Positions 46,956 to 58,384 of a DNA stretch of 64,000 nt are shown here, one piece after another. This DNA is from Hirudo medicinalis (taxonomy: Eukaryota; Annelida; Clitellata; Hirudinida; Hirudinidae). Made by a program: the position numbers and the translations under genes. The notes under the pieces are model-generated. The model searched no databases. It saw only the letters and a list, made by a program, of their open reading frames with translations, and was not told the origin of the DNA. Within the stretch, counting starts at the first letter, position 1; every line of letters begins with the position of its first letter. The stretch spans positions 294,677 to 358,676 of the forward strand of contig MPNW01000152.1 in NCBI GenBank assembly GCA_011800805.1, in the 5' to 3' direction.

Positions 46956-48060
46956 TAATTAAGGCGCCATATGCATAGCCTTCAGAGGCGCCTTTCCGTC
47001 ATCCATTTACGTAACGCAGCTAACCAGGGGCGCCTGCGGCAGAGCAGACTGGGTTTCAAACATAACACATTGCGACTGTTACAGGATCTGATGCAGGAAC
47101 GCAACCAATTCGGCCAACATGCACGCACCTCTTTCTTGCTGGTACACCATAAAATGGCTAGGCCTTCCTCCAGCGCTGTCATCGGTTGCCCTCTACAGCA
47201 GCACGAGCACGAGCCTGCGACTACCACTAAGATCCATCGTAGAAGAGTACAAACTCTACAAAATAAGAACGCAGTGGATGCTCAACAACTCCGCGGAGAG
47301 CAGGATCCGCGAAGTCAAGCCACTACTCAGATCTCGAAGGAAATTCCGAATCAGTAGCCGAGCTGATGTTCGAGGAAGCGAGAGGTCCTACCCAGACATG
47401 CAGTTCTTATAAGCTCATCATTCAGAGCCGTTATGATTAGCCAGGAAGGAGGCGAAAAGTGGAACAAGACCGAGTCGCGATGGCGGTTCAGCAATCACAG
47501 CAGGGTACGTGGACAACGTGGGAAGACGTAATGCAACTATCCCTTACCTGGAGCGATATGTGGAAGATGTCCCCGCTCCGACTTGCTTTCGCGATAAGGT
47601 CAGTGTACGACCAGTTGCCCTCCAGGGACAATTTACAGAAGTGGGGTTTGATGGAAGACACCAAATGCGGGCTCTGTGGCGGAACCGAGACACTGCATCA
47701 CAAGCTCAGCAAATGCCTTTGCCCACGGTCGGTACACATGGCGACATAACCAGGTCCTTCGAGAAGTGTGTGAGGCCACATAAGCAGCAGTCTCCAAAGC
47801 AAACTCGCGCACGATCGCAAAGCAGCGAAAGATTTATTTCTTGCGCGAGGGCTTCGCACACCTCTGCAGAAAGAGATGTCAAACTCCCAGGCGAGACATT
47901 CTTGTAGAAGCAAAAGACTGGACCGTCGCAGCCGACCTAGAAGGGATGAGGACTACCCCCAGGAGCTGATAGAAAGTGGCAGGAGGCCGGACTTGGTATT
48001 CGTGTCGTCGTCGACATCATTCTAGTGGAGCTGACGGTATCGTGGGAGGACAGGCTTCAA
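46956..48060 (+). mobile_element. LINE ORF2 C-terminal region, decayed
   Basis: After a copy of the ATAGCGCCAT repeat (46956-47140), frames read WLGLPPALSSVALYS and LPLRSIVEEYKLYKIRTQ (47150-47270), TWTTWEDVMQLSLTWSDMW and RLAFAIRSVYDQLPSRDNL (47505-47640), a CGLCGGTETLHHKLSKC zinc-knuckle (47668-47720), then RRDILVEAKDWTV and RRPDLVFV, ILVELTVSWEDR after shifts (47890-48055). This order is that of the end of a common invertebrate LINE polyprotein. Several frameshifts and stops make it non-functional. Confidence 0.75.
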
Positions 48061-48079
48061 TAGCGCAAGGCGCTCAAAG

Positions 48080-48300
48080 CAGATAAGTAAGAAGCCACTG
48101 AGAGCTTTCAAATGTAGGCAACTGGGGTGGATGCGACCGACATAAAAAGGCCAAAGAGAGCCTCGCATAGTCGAAGATTGCAGGTGCAAAGCAGGTAGTA
48201 CGCGACATGAAGAAGCCATTGAGAGCTTTCGGAGTCGCTCCAGTCCAGGCAGCAGTGACCGGCATAAGAAGGCCAAAGAGAGCCTTTCATAGCCGGCGGT
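48080..48300. repeat. two-copy tandem repeat, ~122-bp period, in LINE 3' region
   Basis: AAGAAGCCACTGAGAGCTTTC (about 48086) recurs as AAGAAGCCATTGAGAGCTTTC (about 48210), and GGCCAAAGAGAGCCT recurs at about 48148 and 48269. It directly follows the LINE coding relic. Confidence 0.7.
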
Positions 48301-49134
48301 AAGCGTTGGGTTCCGAATGATAAAATCCGACAGGGACATCCGGCTGATCACCCCCCCCGACCGAAAACGTCAGGAGATTCAAAGGGCCGAAACGTTTGAA
48401 GACGGGTGAAGCTCCTCTGAGGATCCCTGTCGGAGCTCCAAGGCGGAGTATTAAGAAACATTGACACCAGAGGACCTTGGAATAAAGTAGCATACATAGT
48501 GGAGTGAATTTTACGATAGCCAAATTGCGTGCAATAAAGTGGAATGAATTTTGATAGGTGATTTTAAACTCTTTTAAAATGACTTTCCTTTTCAAAACGA
48601 TTAATATTTAAGACTGAAGATTCAAATGTAGTCCAGTTGTAACGGCCACCATTTAATAAATTTTATTGAAAAAAAAACCCACACGCTTTCTTCATCCAAG
48701 CAAATAATCGAAATTTAAAACCAAAAAAAATATAAAGCAAATAAGAACATTGGGCTTCAATCCGACCTTTGTTAAACTTTACCTTTATTTGATTCTTTAC
48801 ATTTAATGTCAACCTGTGCTATGCTTTGCTACAGATGCGAATTCGGTTGTTTGTGAAACGAATTAACGTTGTTTGTGACCTCTTCTGCAAACATTGCATA
48901 AAGTTATGAGGCTTCGTAATCACTTTCACGAAAGAATTTTTCACTGAGAGTTTGTTCTAAATGGTTTATGACTCTCACTTCGGGATTTAAAAAAATGACT
49001 AATTTCGCATTGATTGAAAGTCTTGGCGTCACTGTTTATTGTTATGGCAGCATAATGTTATTTTACAACAGTTCTAATTTTCAGCAAAATAAGATCACTA
49101 CGAATGCATCAAAAGTTTAATAAAATTCAGTTTT
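48301..49134. other. no gene seen; 3' side of the coiled-coil gene
   Basis: The first ~150 bases are GC-richer and continue the LINE relic; the rest is AT-rich and may be the 3' UTR of the gene ending at 49135. Confidence 0.4.
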
Positions 49135-52100
49135 TTATTTCGTTCCATCATCGTCAATACTGCCTGACTGTCCATTGACGAGGCAAAGATTTTTGCAGAT
49201 ATTCAATGGTGATTTATTTGGAGAAATTTTGTTTAGTAATGTCTTCGAACTTCTTCTGCTACTATCACTCGATCGTTTGGCAGACCTGTCACATTTCTCA
49301 GGCGAAGGAGATCGAATGTATCCTTCCATGCAGGTCCACATGTCAAAAGAATTTCTATCTGACCTGTCATGTCTCACTTGATTGGAGATGTTTGGTTCTT
49401 TTTCCACGGTGTGGTCTTTGATGGGATCACTTTTGTTGAGCGCATGTGAAATGTTCAAGGACGACGAGAGACAATCCTGTTGCACCTCACGAGTTGCCAC
49501 AGGACACGATGAATTTTCGAGTGTAATTGGAATGCTTCCCTTCTTCGTTTCCAGTTTCATTCCTCTCTTGCGAAGATCGCCTGTCTTGCAGACGTCTTTA
49601 CTGAACGATCTGATTTCAAAGTATGGAAGTTTGGCTTCTCTGATAACCCAATCGGATTTTTGGATGCTCGGTCTAAATATGCTAAGATTGTTTCGTTTCC
49701 CGTCATTTGCGATGTTGGGTTGGTTGGTTTTCTTCTCAGGAATATTTTTTATTCCTAGGGTTTCCTGACCTACGAGGAGGTCGTTCAATGAAAACTCATA
49801 AAGGAATTCTCCGCTTGATTTCAGGCGATCATTCGATGACGAATCTTCCTGTCCGCCGAACAAAGAAATTAATTAATAAGTTAAACAAATATTAATGGTT
49901 TTTCGAATGATTGAGAAAATATTACTTCTTTTGATTTTTCTGTTATTTTGGAAGAAGAATCAGCATCTTCATGTCTTGCGTAAAACTCTTCGCGACTCAA
50001 ACCTTTCATCGGAAAATCTGTGGAAGGTTGTTGCAAGTGGTTGGAGGGTGATTTGTGAACAACGACGTCCAATGGACTGCTCTCCTGAGCCAACTGTCTC
50101 TGAAGTTGTAGGCGACAGCTACCTTTATTGGCTGGAATTAACAAAAGTTAACTTAAAGTTCCCTGGCTAATCAAAATCATCACTACCTCTTGAGATTATT
50201 TTTTGCAATTCTGACTCCAACGTTTCACTTGCTTCAATGCAATTGAATTCCTTCTCGAGTTGAAATCCTTTTAACATCTTTATTTCAATAATTTGTGGGG
50301 TCAAACAATGAAGTTAATTAGGTTAATTTAAATTTGTGGCGCATGTGAAATGACATTAAAAACGCAACGAAAACCTCAAAAGTTGTGTCAGAAGATGCAT
50401 CATGACTCTGATCTTCATAGTGCTTCTTCCCATTCCGTCTCTTCTTATGTGATCTTTCATAATGTAAAAGTTTATTGGTCACTTGCTCAACCAACAAACT
50501 GCTCTCCAAACTTTGAAGCATCAAATCTTTTCGACTCAAACATCTTTTCATCTGTGAGAACTTTGAAACAATATTGAAATTAAGGAACATTTCAATTCTT
50601 TAATTTTATTTTATCTCGAATGGAAGAATGGCCTCTATGGAAGACATTTACTGATTGCTAATTTTATATTTATCGTACTTCTAAAATCTGCTTGTCATCT
50701 CATCACCATCGTCATCATTTAATAATTGTAAATCATTATACAGTAATTAGACATGGGTTACTTGGTAGTACTCGAGTAGCTACTGAACGCTACGTTTAAG
50801 AACTTGTAATCGTACTTGTACTAGGGCCTTGAATACATGTACTTGTGCTCGTACATGAACCTCCAGTACTTGTACTTGGGTCCCGATACTTGGTTACATG
50901 TTTATTAGTAATAATTATGAATTATTACCTTGAGGTGGAACAAATCCAGGAGCACAGAGATGCAAAAGATGGTGATCTTCGGAGATACCACACCATTGAG
51001 ACCAATACTTTGAAATAATTCCTCCAAGTCCTTCAATTTATTCACCTCTTCTTCTTTTATAGGTTCAACCTCAATACACAAGCAGGTAACTAATTCAAAT
51101 AAAGGTAATAACGAAATAAATATTGTTTATTAATTTTACGGGAGTTTATTCTAAAATTACAACCTATCAAAAGATCGAAGTTCATTTCGAAACCTGTTCG
51201 TTCAGTTCCTTGAGAAGTTCGTCGACGTGACTTTTGAAAACTTTACGAAGGAGTTTCATTTCTCTCAAAAAAGTGAAACTCGTGCAGGAGTTTTCAACCC
51301 ACTCCATTCTGGAGTTGAGGAGATCTTGAAAATAACAACCAAGCTACTCAACCAATAGATGGACGGACGGATGGTTGGAGGACTGAATAAACAAATAAGA
51401 AATCAATCAATTAATCAAGAGCACCATTGAGAAAGGAGATCTTGATCTTCGTGATTTTCAGTTGTTCCTTGAGGCCGATCACTTGGCATGAAAACCTTGC
51501 AACTTCTTCCCTGCATCTTCGTTCTGAACATTTGCTTCTGAGAAAAATTCAACAATTTGAAATTGATTTTAAATGTAATATTCTTTCCTCAAAATGAAAA
51601 ATCTGCATTTTGTAGTTTACTAAACTATGACATTTCTCATGAAGTTTTAAGTCATTTAAAACAAAATAACGTAATAATAACAGGTTAACATTATTAACTT
51701 CATCCAAAGAAGCTAAGTTAAATACGATTGAATTTCCCATCCCGAGAACAAAAAACTTAAATTTCACTCTGAATTCAATTAATTTTACAAAAATTCACTT
51801 TAAATCATCGTGGACTTTGATTGTCAAAAGTGTGTTTTCGTCGAGGCCATCAGAGTTGACTCGGTAAGTTGGAGGTGAAATGTCAAAACTGATGGGTGTC
51901 TTGACCTCTATGTCCATTGAGTCTGCTGTGTTTTCATGACATCTGTCGAGATTCTACTCATCAATCAACTTATTGATCTACATTTAATCAATTCACCAAT
52001 GACTCATCCATTAACAACCCTATTATTTAATCCATCAACTTTATCTCTCATCTCAATCAACAAGGTCACATGTAACTGAATCATTTCACTCATTTCATGA

Positions 52101-55100
52101 ACGAAGAATTTTCTCAACCGATGTTTCTTTGTGGCTAACGAAATAAATACAGCAATATTTGTTAATGTTTTACTTTATTAAATCTAAATAATGTTATAAT
52201 TTTTCAACATCTGAATATTATATTAATACAAATATATAAAAATAATACAATAACTTTTCTGAATGAATATTAACATATCAAGCGTTTATACCGATCACTT
52301 GATTCTGAAAGCTTCAGATTTGTTGACTTTTCATGGTCCTTTTTATCTTGAGTGACAATAATGCCTGTAAATTAAATATTTTAAATAAGTTGTTTCAACT
52401 ACCTCGAGATTTAAAGTTGATAATATTGATAATTATGATTAAAACTGAAAACAATTATCAGTCAACATCTCCAATTAGAACCTGACTGGTTTTTCACTCA
52501 ACACATTAGACTCCTTAAACCACAATTGGTGTGAAGTTAAGTTATATTGGAAGCATTAGTTCTTCAAGAAAGCAAAGAAATTGTTAAACAAATCTTTGAA
52601 CAGCTAAATAATTCGGTGTAAATGTTTCTTGAAAACTGCTACCAGACGAATTAATGATAACAATCGTCGTAATAATAATAACAATCAGTGCCGCAGACAG
52701 AAATTTCGGGCCTCTAAGTTATTTCAATTTGGTAATGGAAAAGCAAAAAAATGTCGAGATTGTAATTTTAATACTTTAAACCCCGGACGGGCCCCAAAAA
52801 ATTGCCGGGACCCTGGGCACTGGCCCCCTTCTTGGCAGCCCTGATAACAATAATAGAAAAATAACAACAACAGTAATAACAACATCAAGTGATTTATGAG
52901 GCGATCTGAACAGCATCCGAACAGCCCTGGTTTGGTTTTCAGATAAATATCCTGAGAGGATTTTGAAGAGAATTTTGTCTGCATTTATGGGATGGACTTC
53001 AAACTAACCAATCAATCAAGCAAGCTTGCTTTAACAATAAATAATACAAATTGAGGATATTACAGAGACTTTATTTCAATTATACATAATAATCCATGCA
53101 TTAATTAGGTTATTTAAGAGTGGTTATTAAACAGATCTCGGTCTTCTTAACCATTACAAATAATTGTTATGTTATGTTAAGTTATAACCTTGTACAGAAA
53201 CATTTTATTGGAAGATGGTAGCAATTCATTGATTAAAGAAGTTGTTTTAAGTACGTTCAATAGATGATCATGGAAGGCAAGGCCTTCTTTCTTGACTACA
53301 AATTAGTTGCAACTTCAAAAAAATAAATATTTACGCCTTTTCTAAGTTTATTAAAAACCAGTTAAACGAAGTGACTTTGATTAAGTTTTCCTGTCGAAAT
53401 ATTCGGTAGTTGTGTTTAGACTAATTTGAATCACGGAGTTGTATCACCCCATTGATACAGACTTCATCGGCCATTGACCCGGTGGCTCCTGTATGTTAGC
53501 TCTTATTTGTCCAAGCTGCTTTAACTACGTTAAAAATAGCAAATGATAACATAAATACAGACACTATCCTTGCAATGTAGATATTCTTAAGAAATGAACA
53601 TTTAAAAAAAAAATTAATGCATGCTGGCCATAACAAGACAAGAATGATGTATTTTGTTAACTAATAACATGTTAACAACAATGTCGATTTGATCGCCTGG
53701 TTAGGCTATGCCAAGCCTTGGCTATCTCAACCACGTCTCGTATGCCTTGTCGATCAAGATCTTCAGTTCCCTGTGCTCTGCATCTGTGCCTTCACGATTA
53801 TCTGTAATTCCCGGTCCTTCAATTGACAGTTGCATCAGATGGCATATGTGATCTGGGAGTAGGCGGCATCGTTGAGTGGTCGAGATTCTGTTCATTATTG
53901 AAAACGACCTTTCATCTGTGGATGTTCCAATCGGCTTCAGCAAGAGCTTTCTAGTAGCTGATGAAAATGTGGGCCGAAAAAGATGGCCGATTTGTCTTCT
54001 GATAGGGCCTAATTCATAGGCCTTCCTATGCCTCATGGTCTGAGGGCAGACGAAGTAATATTTTTCATTTGCTTTGGAGATCTTCAGATAAAACTAACAC
54101 TCGTGCGACTTTAGTAAAGTCGGTTGTCTCTGATCGAGCCAACAAGATGGTCAGAATCCTCAACATAAAACAAAGATAATGTTATATGACATAGAAAACA
54201 GCTTTCTCTGTTAGTTTGCGGCTTGCAGATAGGAAGGGGTTTTGTGACCCATATTTTTTTCCCGTTAATTTTTTTTGAAAAAGCTGAAATGACGTCCCAG
54301 GTTGGAAAAGCGTCAGGATTGAGGAAGTATAGGAGTGTTGTGGCTACTTCGGAGACCTTAAGACTTGCGAGAGACTTATTATTTGTTCTACTATTATGTA
54401 TTCTAAACATCTGAACGATCGTTTGCCACTCACTGGTGAGATTAGCAGCACCGAACCAAAAACTGTTGAAAATAGATTGGAATCTTTCGTCAACAGCACC
54501 ATTTTATCCTTTTGTTCAAAAATAAACTCAGAACTGCGTAAAGTCAGCAAAAACATCGACAAAAGATGAATAACAACCTTCATTACATCATGGAAACAGC
54601 AAATCCATGACAAGTAATCACAATCGTTTATAAGATTTTGAAGTTTTTTTGGAGCTAACAAAAAAGCGCTATATTTTCTGAGAGGTTGATGCTCGGTTAT
54701 CTCACGGAAATCCAGTCATTTAGTTATTTTGATTTAGAATTTGCTAATGTTCATGAATCATGAAGTATTTATAATTTCGCAGAGGATCGCTCCACTTTAA
54801 AAAGTTCTTAGTGTTATTGCGAGATGGAATTCCCATTCTTCCATCAAAGATGGAGATCACATTTTATTACCATAGTTCATTATTAATTAGTAGCTGGTGA
54901 GTTCATTTGAAAATAACAGAATTATATGTCTCAGCTTCATTAGGGCCGCATTGAATTTGCCATAAATTGTTTTTTTAAAGTGATTCACAAGAAAAATTAA
55001 GTTACAAATTTATTCAGAAATGTTTTCAAAAATGATGAATTTCCAGGAAAACTTTGTTCTCATGAGAAGGTCTTGTTTTGAGGCGAAAACATCATCCGAG

Positions 55101-56533
55101 AAAGATTTCGTTGAAGGAATATAAAAACAGCAAATTCATGAGCGTTTTATTTCATGTCATGTCGTGTTTATTCGTGAAATGCTTGGCAGGAAGCAAGCTC
55201 TAAAGGTCCGTAGTGGATCATTAATGAGTCACATCTCACATCTACGTAACATCGAATTTACATATCATCATCAACTTCTTTCAAAAATTAGGAATATCCA
55301 AAGAATTTATGGAATTCGTTAACAATTTCCAGGTTATCACCCACCTTCCGAGGCACCGCATGTTCTTCCCGCCGACAAACAACTCCCCGCTTGAAGGTCA
55401 CGTGGCGCTTTCGAAAGTTCAATGTCGTCTTGCCCAGGTATGCTCCTCGAATCGGGGCGGATGAATTGATCCACGGAATTATTAGATCGCGTGACGTCGT
55501 CGTCTGTCTGATGGAAAAGGTCGTCGTTGGAGAATTTTGATCGACAGCTGGAAGTGCCACTGACGTTTTCGCAGCTGATCCACTGAGCAACCATCTCTTC
55601 GTGAAGGGTGGCAAGAGAGGATAAATGGCGAGAAGTCGGTGCTGAGGGTTGGAAAACTGGAAGGAAGGCGTTGGTCTGCATGAGGGCACATTTTAGAGTT
55701 TCAGGAAAGTTGAGCCGTTTGTTCGAGGACTCATGTGACGGGCTCCGTGAATGGCCCTCATTTCTGAATATTACAAAATCTTTTTAAGGCGAATGTACTA
55801 TATATTAATATTAATAAAAATTTTAATGCAATTAAACAAGAAGTGGGGTGATAATAAACCTGCCGGTTATTTCAGTGCTTCTTCTGAACGCCGGGTTCCA
55901 TGAAAAGTATTCGCTGGACGTAACAACATGACAACTTGCTCTTCTTGAACATTTCATAGTTTCCGAACGAGGATCGATGCTCAAAGACGTCGATTTGCGT
56001 CCTTTGGCAGTTTTCTTGGCCTCCTGGTTGAGTGCCAAGCCCTCCAATTTCAAGCCGTGGTGACCACACATTTGCTTGGAAATCTCACCGACGAGGAACA
56101 CAGAAGGAGAAAACGAGAGACTTTTGGACGTCTCATCCTCTGATTTTGACCTCGAGAATGTTCCATTAAGAATCTTCAAACCTCTGTTTGGAGGCTGAGA
56201 ACTCCTGAGACACTTCGAATCTTCCGGTTTATTCGAAAGGATGCGTTTTATTCTTTTGGAGAATCTGTTTAGTTTGTTATCAGATGACGAGTTTGAGACA
56301 TTCTTATCGCAGGATTCCTCGCTTGCAATTCTATCGAGTGATGCTTCAAAGTTGTGGACTTCCAAATCATCAACAACGCTGTCTTCCGTTGCTTTATTGA
56401 AATACGAAGTCCATAACAGGTGGACTCTCTTTAAGTGTTCACATCTTTTCTCCATTCTCCTGACCTCGTTTTTCAACTCCTGATGTCGATTGATGGCAGT
56501 TGAGAGAGTCCCCAGTAACGAAGTGGGATCCAT
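49135..56533 (-). CDS. large coiled-coil, serine-rich protein, family unknown
   Basis: Twelve exons with GT-AG junctions and matching phases: 56533-55860, 55763-55345, 52364-52275, 52134-52077, 51942-51799, 51537-51425, 51324-51194, 51069-50929, 50560-50375, 50277-50187, 50131-49926, 49848-49135; 988 aa. N-terminus: MDPTSLLGTLSTAINRHQEL then a basic helix (KNEVRRMEKRCEHLKRVHLL). Residues ~60-380 are Ser/Arg/Asp-rich and probably disordered. The middle (~450-740) is helical: CREEVARFSCQVIGLKEQL, REMKLLRKVFKSHVDELLKE, EEEVNKLKDLEELFQSIGL. The last ~300 residues are again polar, with RSPSPEKCDRSAKRSSDSS near the end. No enzyme motif, signal peptide or membrane helix. It could be a centrosomal or cytoskeletal scaffold, but that is a guess. 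Intron 2 hosts a hAT relic and a MITE. Same strand as ASPP, ~1.85 kb downstream. Confidence 0.75.
50750..50895. repeat. GTACTTG-rich dispersed repeat, copy 2
   Basis: Variants of CTTGTACTTG with ACTCGAGTAG and TTGGGTCCCGATACTTGG, in the same motif order as 8765-8880; lies in an intron of the coiled-coil gene. Confidence 0.5.
52678..52851 (+). mobile_element. hAT-type MITE, copy 3, perfect 8-bp TSD
   Basis: Element 52686-52843 (158 bp) with ends CAGTGCCGCAGA / TTGGCAGCCCTG and a perfect 8-bp direct repeat ATAACAAT on both sides (52678-52685, 52844-52851). CAGNG-type ends plus 8-bp duplication are the hallmarks of hAT elements. No coding capacity. Confidence 0.88.
53700..54720 (-). mobile_element. 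hAT transposase relic (C-terminal half)
   Basis: Minus strand: 54661-54344 contains LISWIC-like helices (DYLSWICCFHDVMKVVIHLL), as in ZBED/GTF2IRD2-like hAT proteins; 54410-54111 a linker; 54036-53722 the dimerisation domain with IGTSTDERSFSIMNRISTTQ and LPDHICHLMQLSIEG. The SxxxERSFSxxxRI block is diagnostic. Frames change between pieces and no terminal repeats were found. It lies inside intron 2 of the coiled-coil gene. Confidence 0.75.
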
Positions 56534-58095
56534 AAGCAACTACGGTTTGATTTTCAGTAGATATTGTTTGATATTCCACTTGCGAAGACTCTTTTACGAT
56601 TTCTTATTATTGAATGAATTGTAATGCCTCCAGCACTTATAAGCGCTTGTTTTTCCAGTGACGTCATGTTTGCTTCCGATGCAAGAGAAAACAACAGCAA
56701 GATACTCGTTCAGATGATGAACTGTTGTTTTATGGATAAGGAAACCTATTTTTATATAAAACTTATAAGATCCTTAATGTCGACTCAACATCACCAGTGG
56801 AATATCGTGAAGATAACTTCAGATGAGTGACGTGAAATGGGATGTTGAGGTGGTAAAATTACATTTAAGAGCTGTTAATCCCTTCAACATTTCGAGTTTT
56901 AAAATCTCGTGCTCTGCTGAAAAGCAGTTTCAGATGTTTTTGTGACAAGGACTTTTGAAATTAAATCTTGATGCAAAACTTGCAGACGTGTTGTCGAAAC
57001 GTAGATGCGGATGAATATTTTAATATTTTCCGGTGAGAAGGAACAATAACTGAGCACCAATAACTAGGAACATGAGTGATTGACGTCTGTTGTCAGCGGA
57101 CTATTGACGCCTGAGATGCACCATCGGTAACTCACGTCACGTCTGAGACGCTAAGAAGGATTCCGAATGCAACTTGTGCTTCCAACGAATGCACAAAGTT
57201 GCTTAAGCATATTGGTTTTCAAAATTTGTTCAATCATCTTATTTAAAGATTCGATAGCCGGTTAGAACCTATCAGCGGATTGTAAGCCTCCATTGTCCTC
57301 CCTCTGAGACGAAGGACTTAACTAAGAATTTAATTTATTAACAATTAACCGCAATTTAATTTATTGACATTCAAATGAAATCTTCAACTAAACACGGTAA
57401 AAAGTTTCGGAAGCTGTGAACGCAGGTCTTTAAAGTCAACGAGAATACGAGAACAACATTAAGGACCACCACGACACATATCCGTTCATAAGCACCAGCA
57501 AGAGATGAAATACTGAATCACTCATAATCTGCACGAAATAGAGATGAAAAGATGAGTAACAAACATATTTAAACACGACGCGCTGAAACAACATTTAAAA
57601 ATACTCGAAACAACTAAAATGACTTGGATAATATTTCGAGCGGGAATGTGCAGCAACAGAATGATGACGACGACGTCGATGATTCTTCTCCCATGTAAGC
57701 ATGATTGCAAATAAATCTCCCATCATAACTCTTAAAAAACACATGAGTTGCAGAAAATTAACAATTCAACAAAATGGTTTGGATGAGATTTTAAAGCTCA
57801 AAATGCAGACTTCAGTGCAAATAAACTCAGAGTGCAAGGGAACATAAAAATTATCATCTCCAACTAGCTCCATGAAAGCATTTTGAAGCAGAAGCAGATT
57901 CAGACAGTCTAAGGAGATGGTTAATAATATATTAAATGTACTAATATAATAATTAAGGTTAATTGATATATTATCAGTGGGACGGTCATATGAAGGTCTA
58001 CGAAATATCATTTGCTTCTCCACATTCTTGGTCGTTTTGGATGAAGCTGCAAATAAAATAATAATTATAATAATAATAACAACAATACCAGTAAT

Positions 58096-58134
<39 letters not shown>

Positions 58135-58384
58135 AATAATAATAATACAATAAGAGCATGTATTTATTATCAAAATTGTCTTAAAATTTTCAATTAACTC
58201 CATAATGTCATTCAATGTGCCCTCGTTAGTAGATGATTTCTTGAATTTATGTCAAATAGTTTGCACTTAAAAGAACAAACAGCTTCAAGTTCATTTCTGG
58301 GTTTTGAACTGTAATGTAATTGGTTTGACAATTACAAAGTTCTTCCTTAATCATTGTTACTCTGATTACTTTAAAAGTGAAACA
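56534..58384. other. spacer between ASPP and the coiled-coil gene
   Basis: No gene seen. It must hold the promoter of the coiled-coil gene and the 3' UTR of ASPP. A microsatellite lies at 58053-58147. Confidence 0.4.
58053..58147. repeat. compound AAT/AAC microsatellite
   Basis: AATAATAAT units, then about ten AAC units (AACAACAACAACAACAAC), then AAT units again. Confidence 0.9.

Noticed and set aside
57766..58215. 149-codon minus-strand frame rich in Val/Ile
   Set aside because: Most of it is translation of the AAC/AAT microsatellite.
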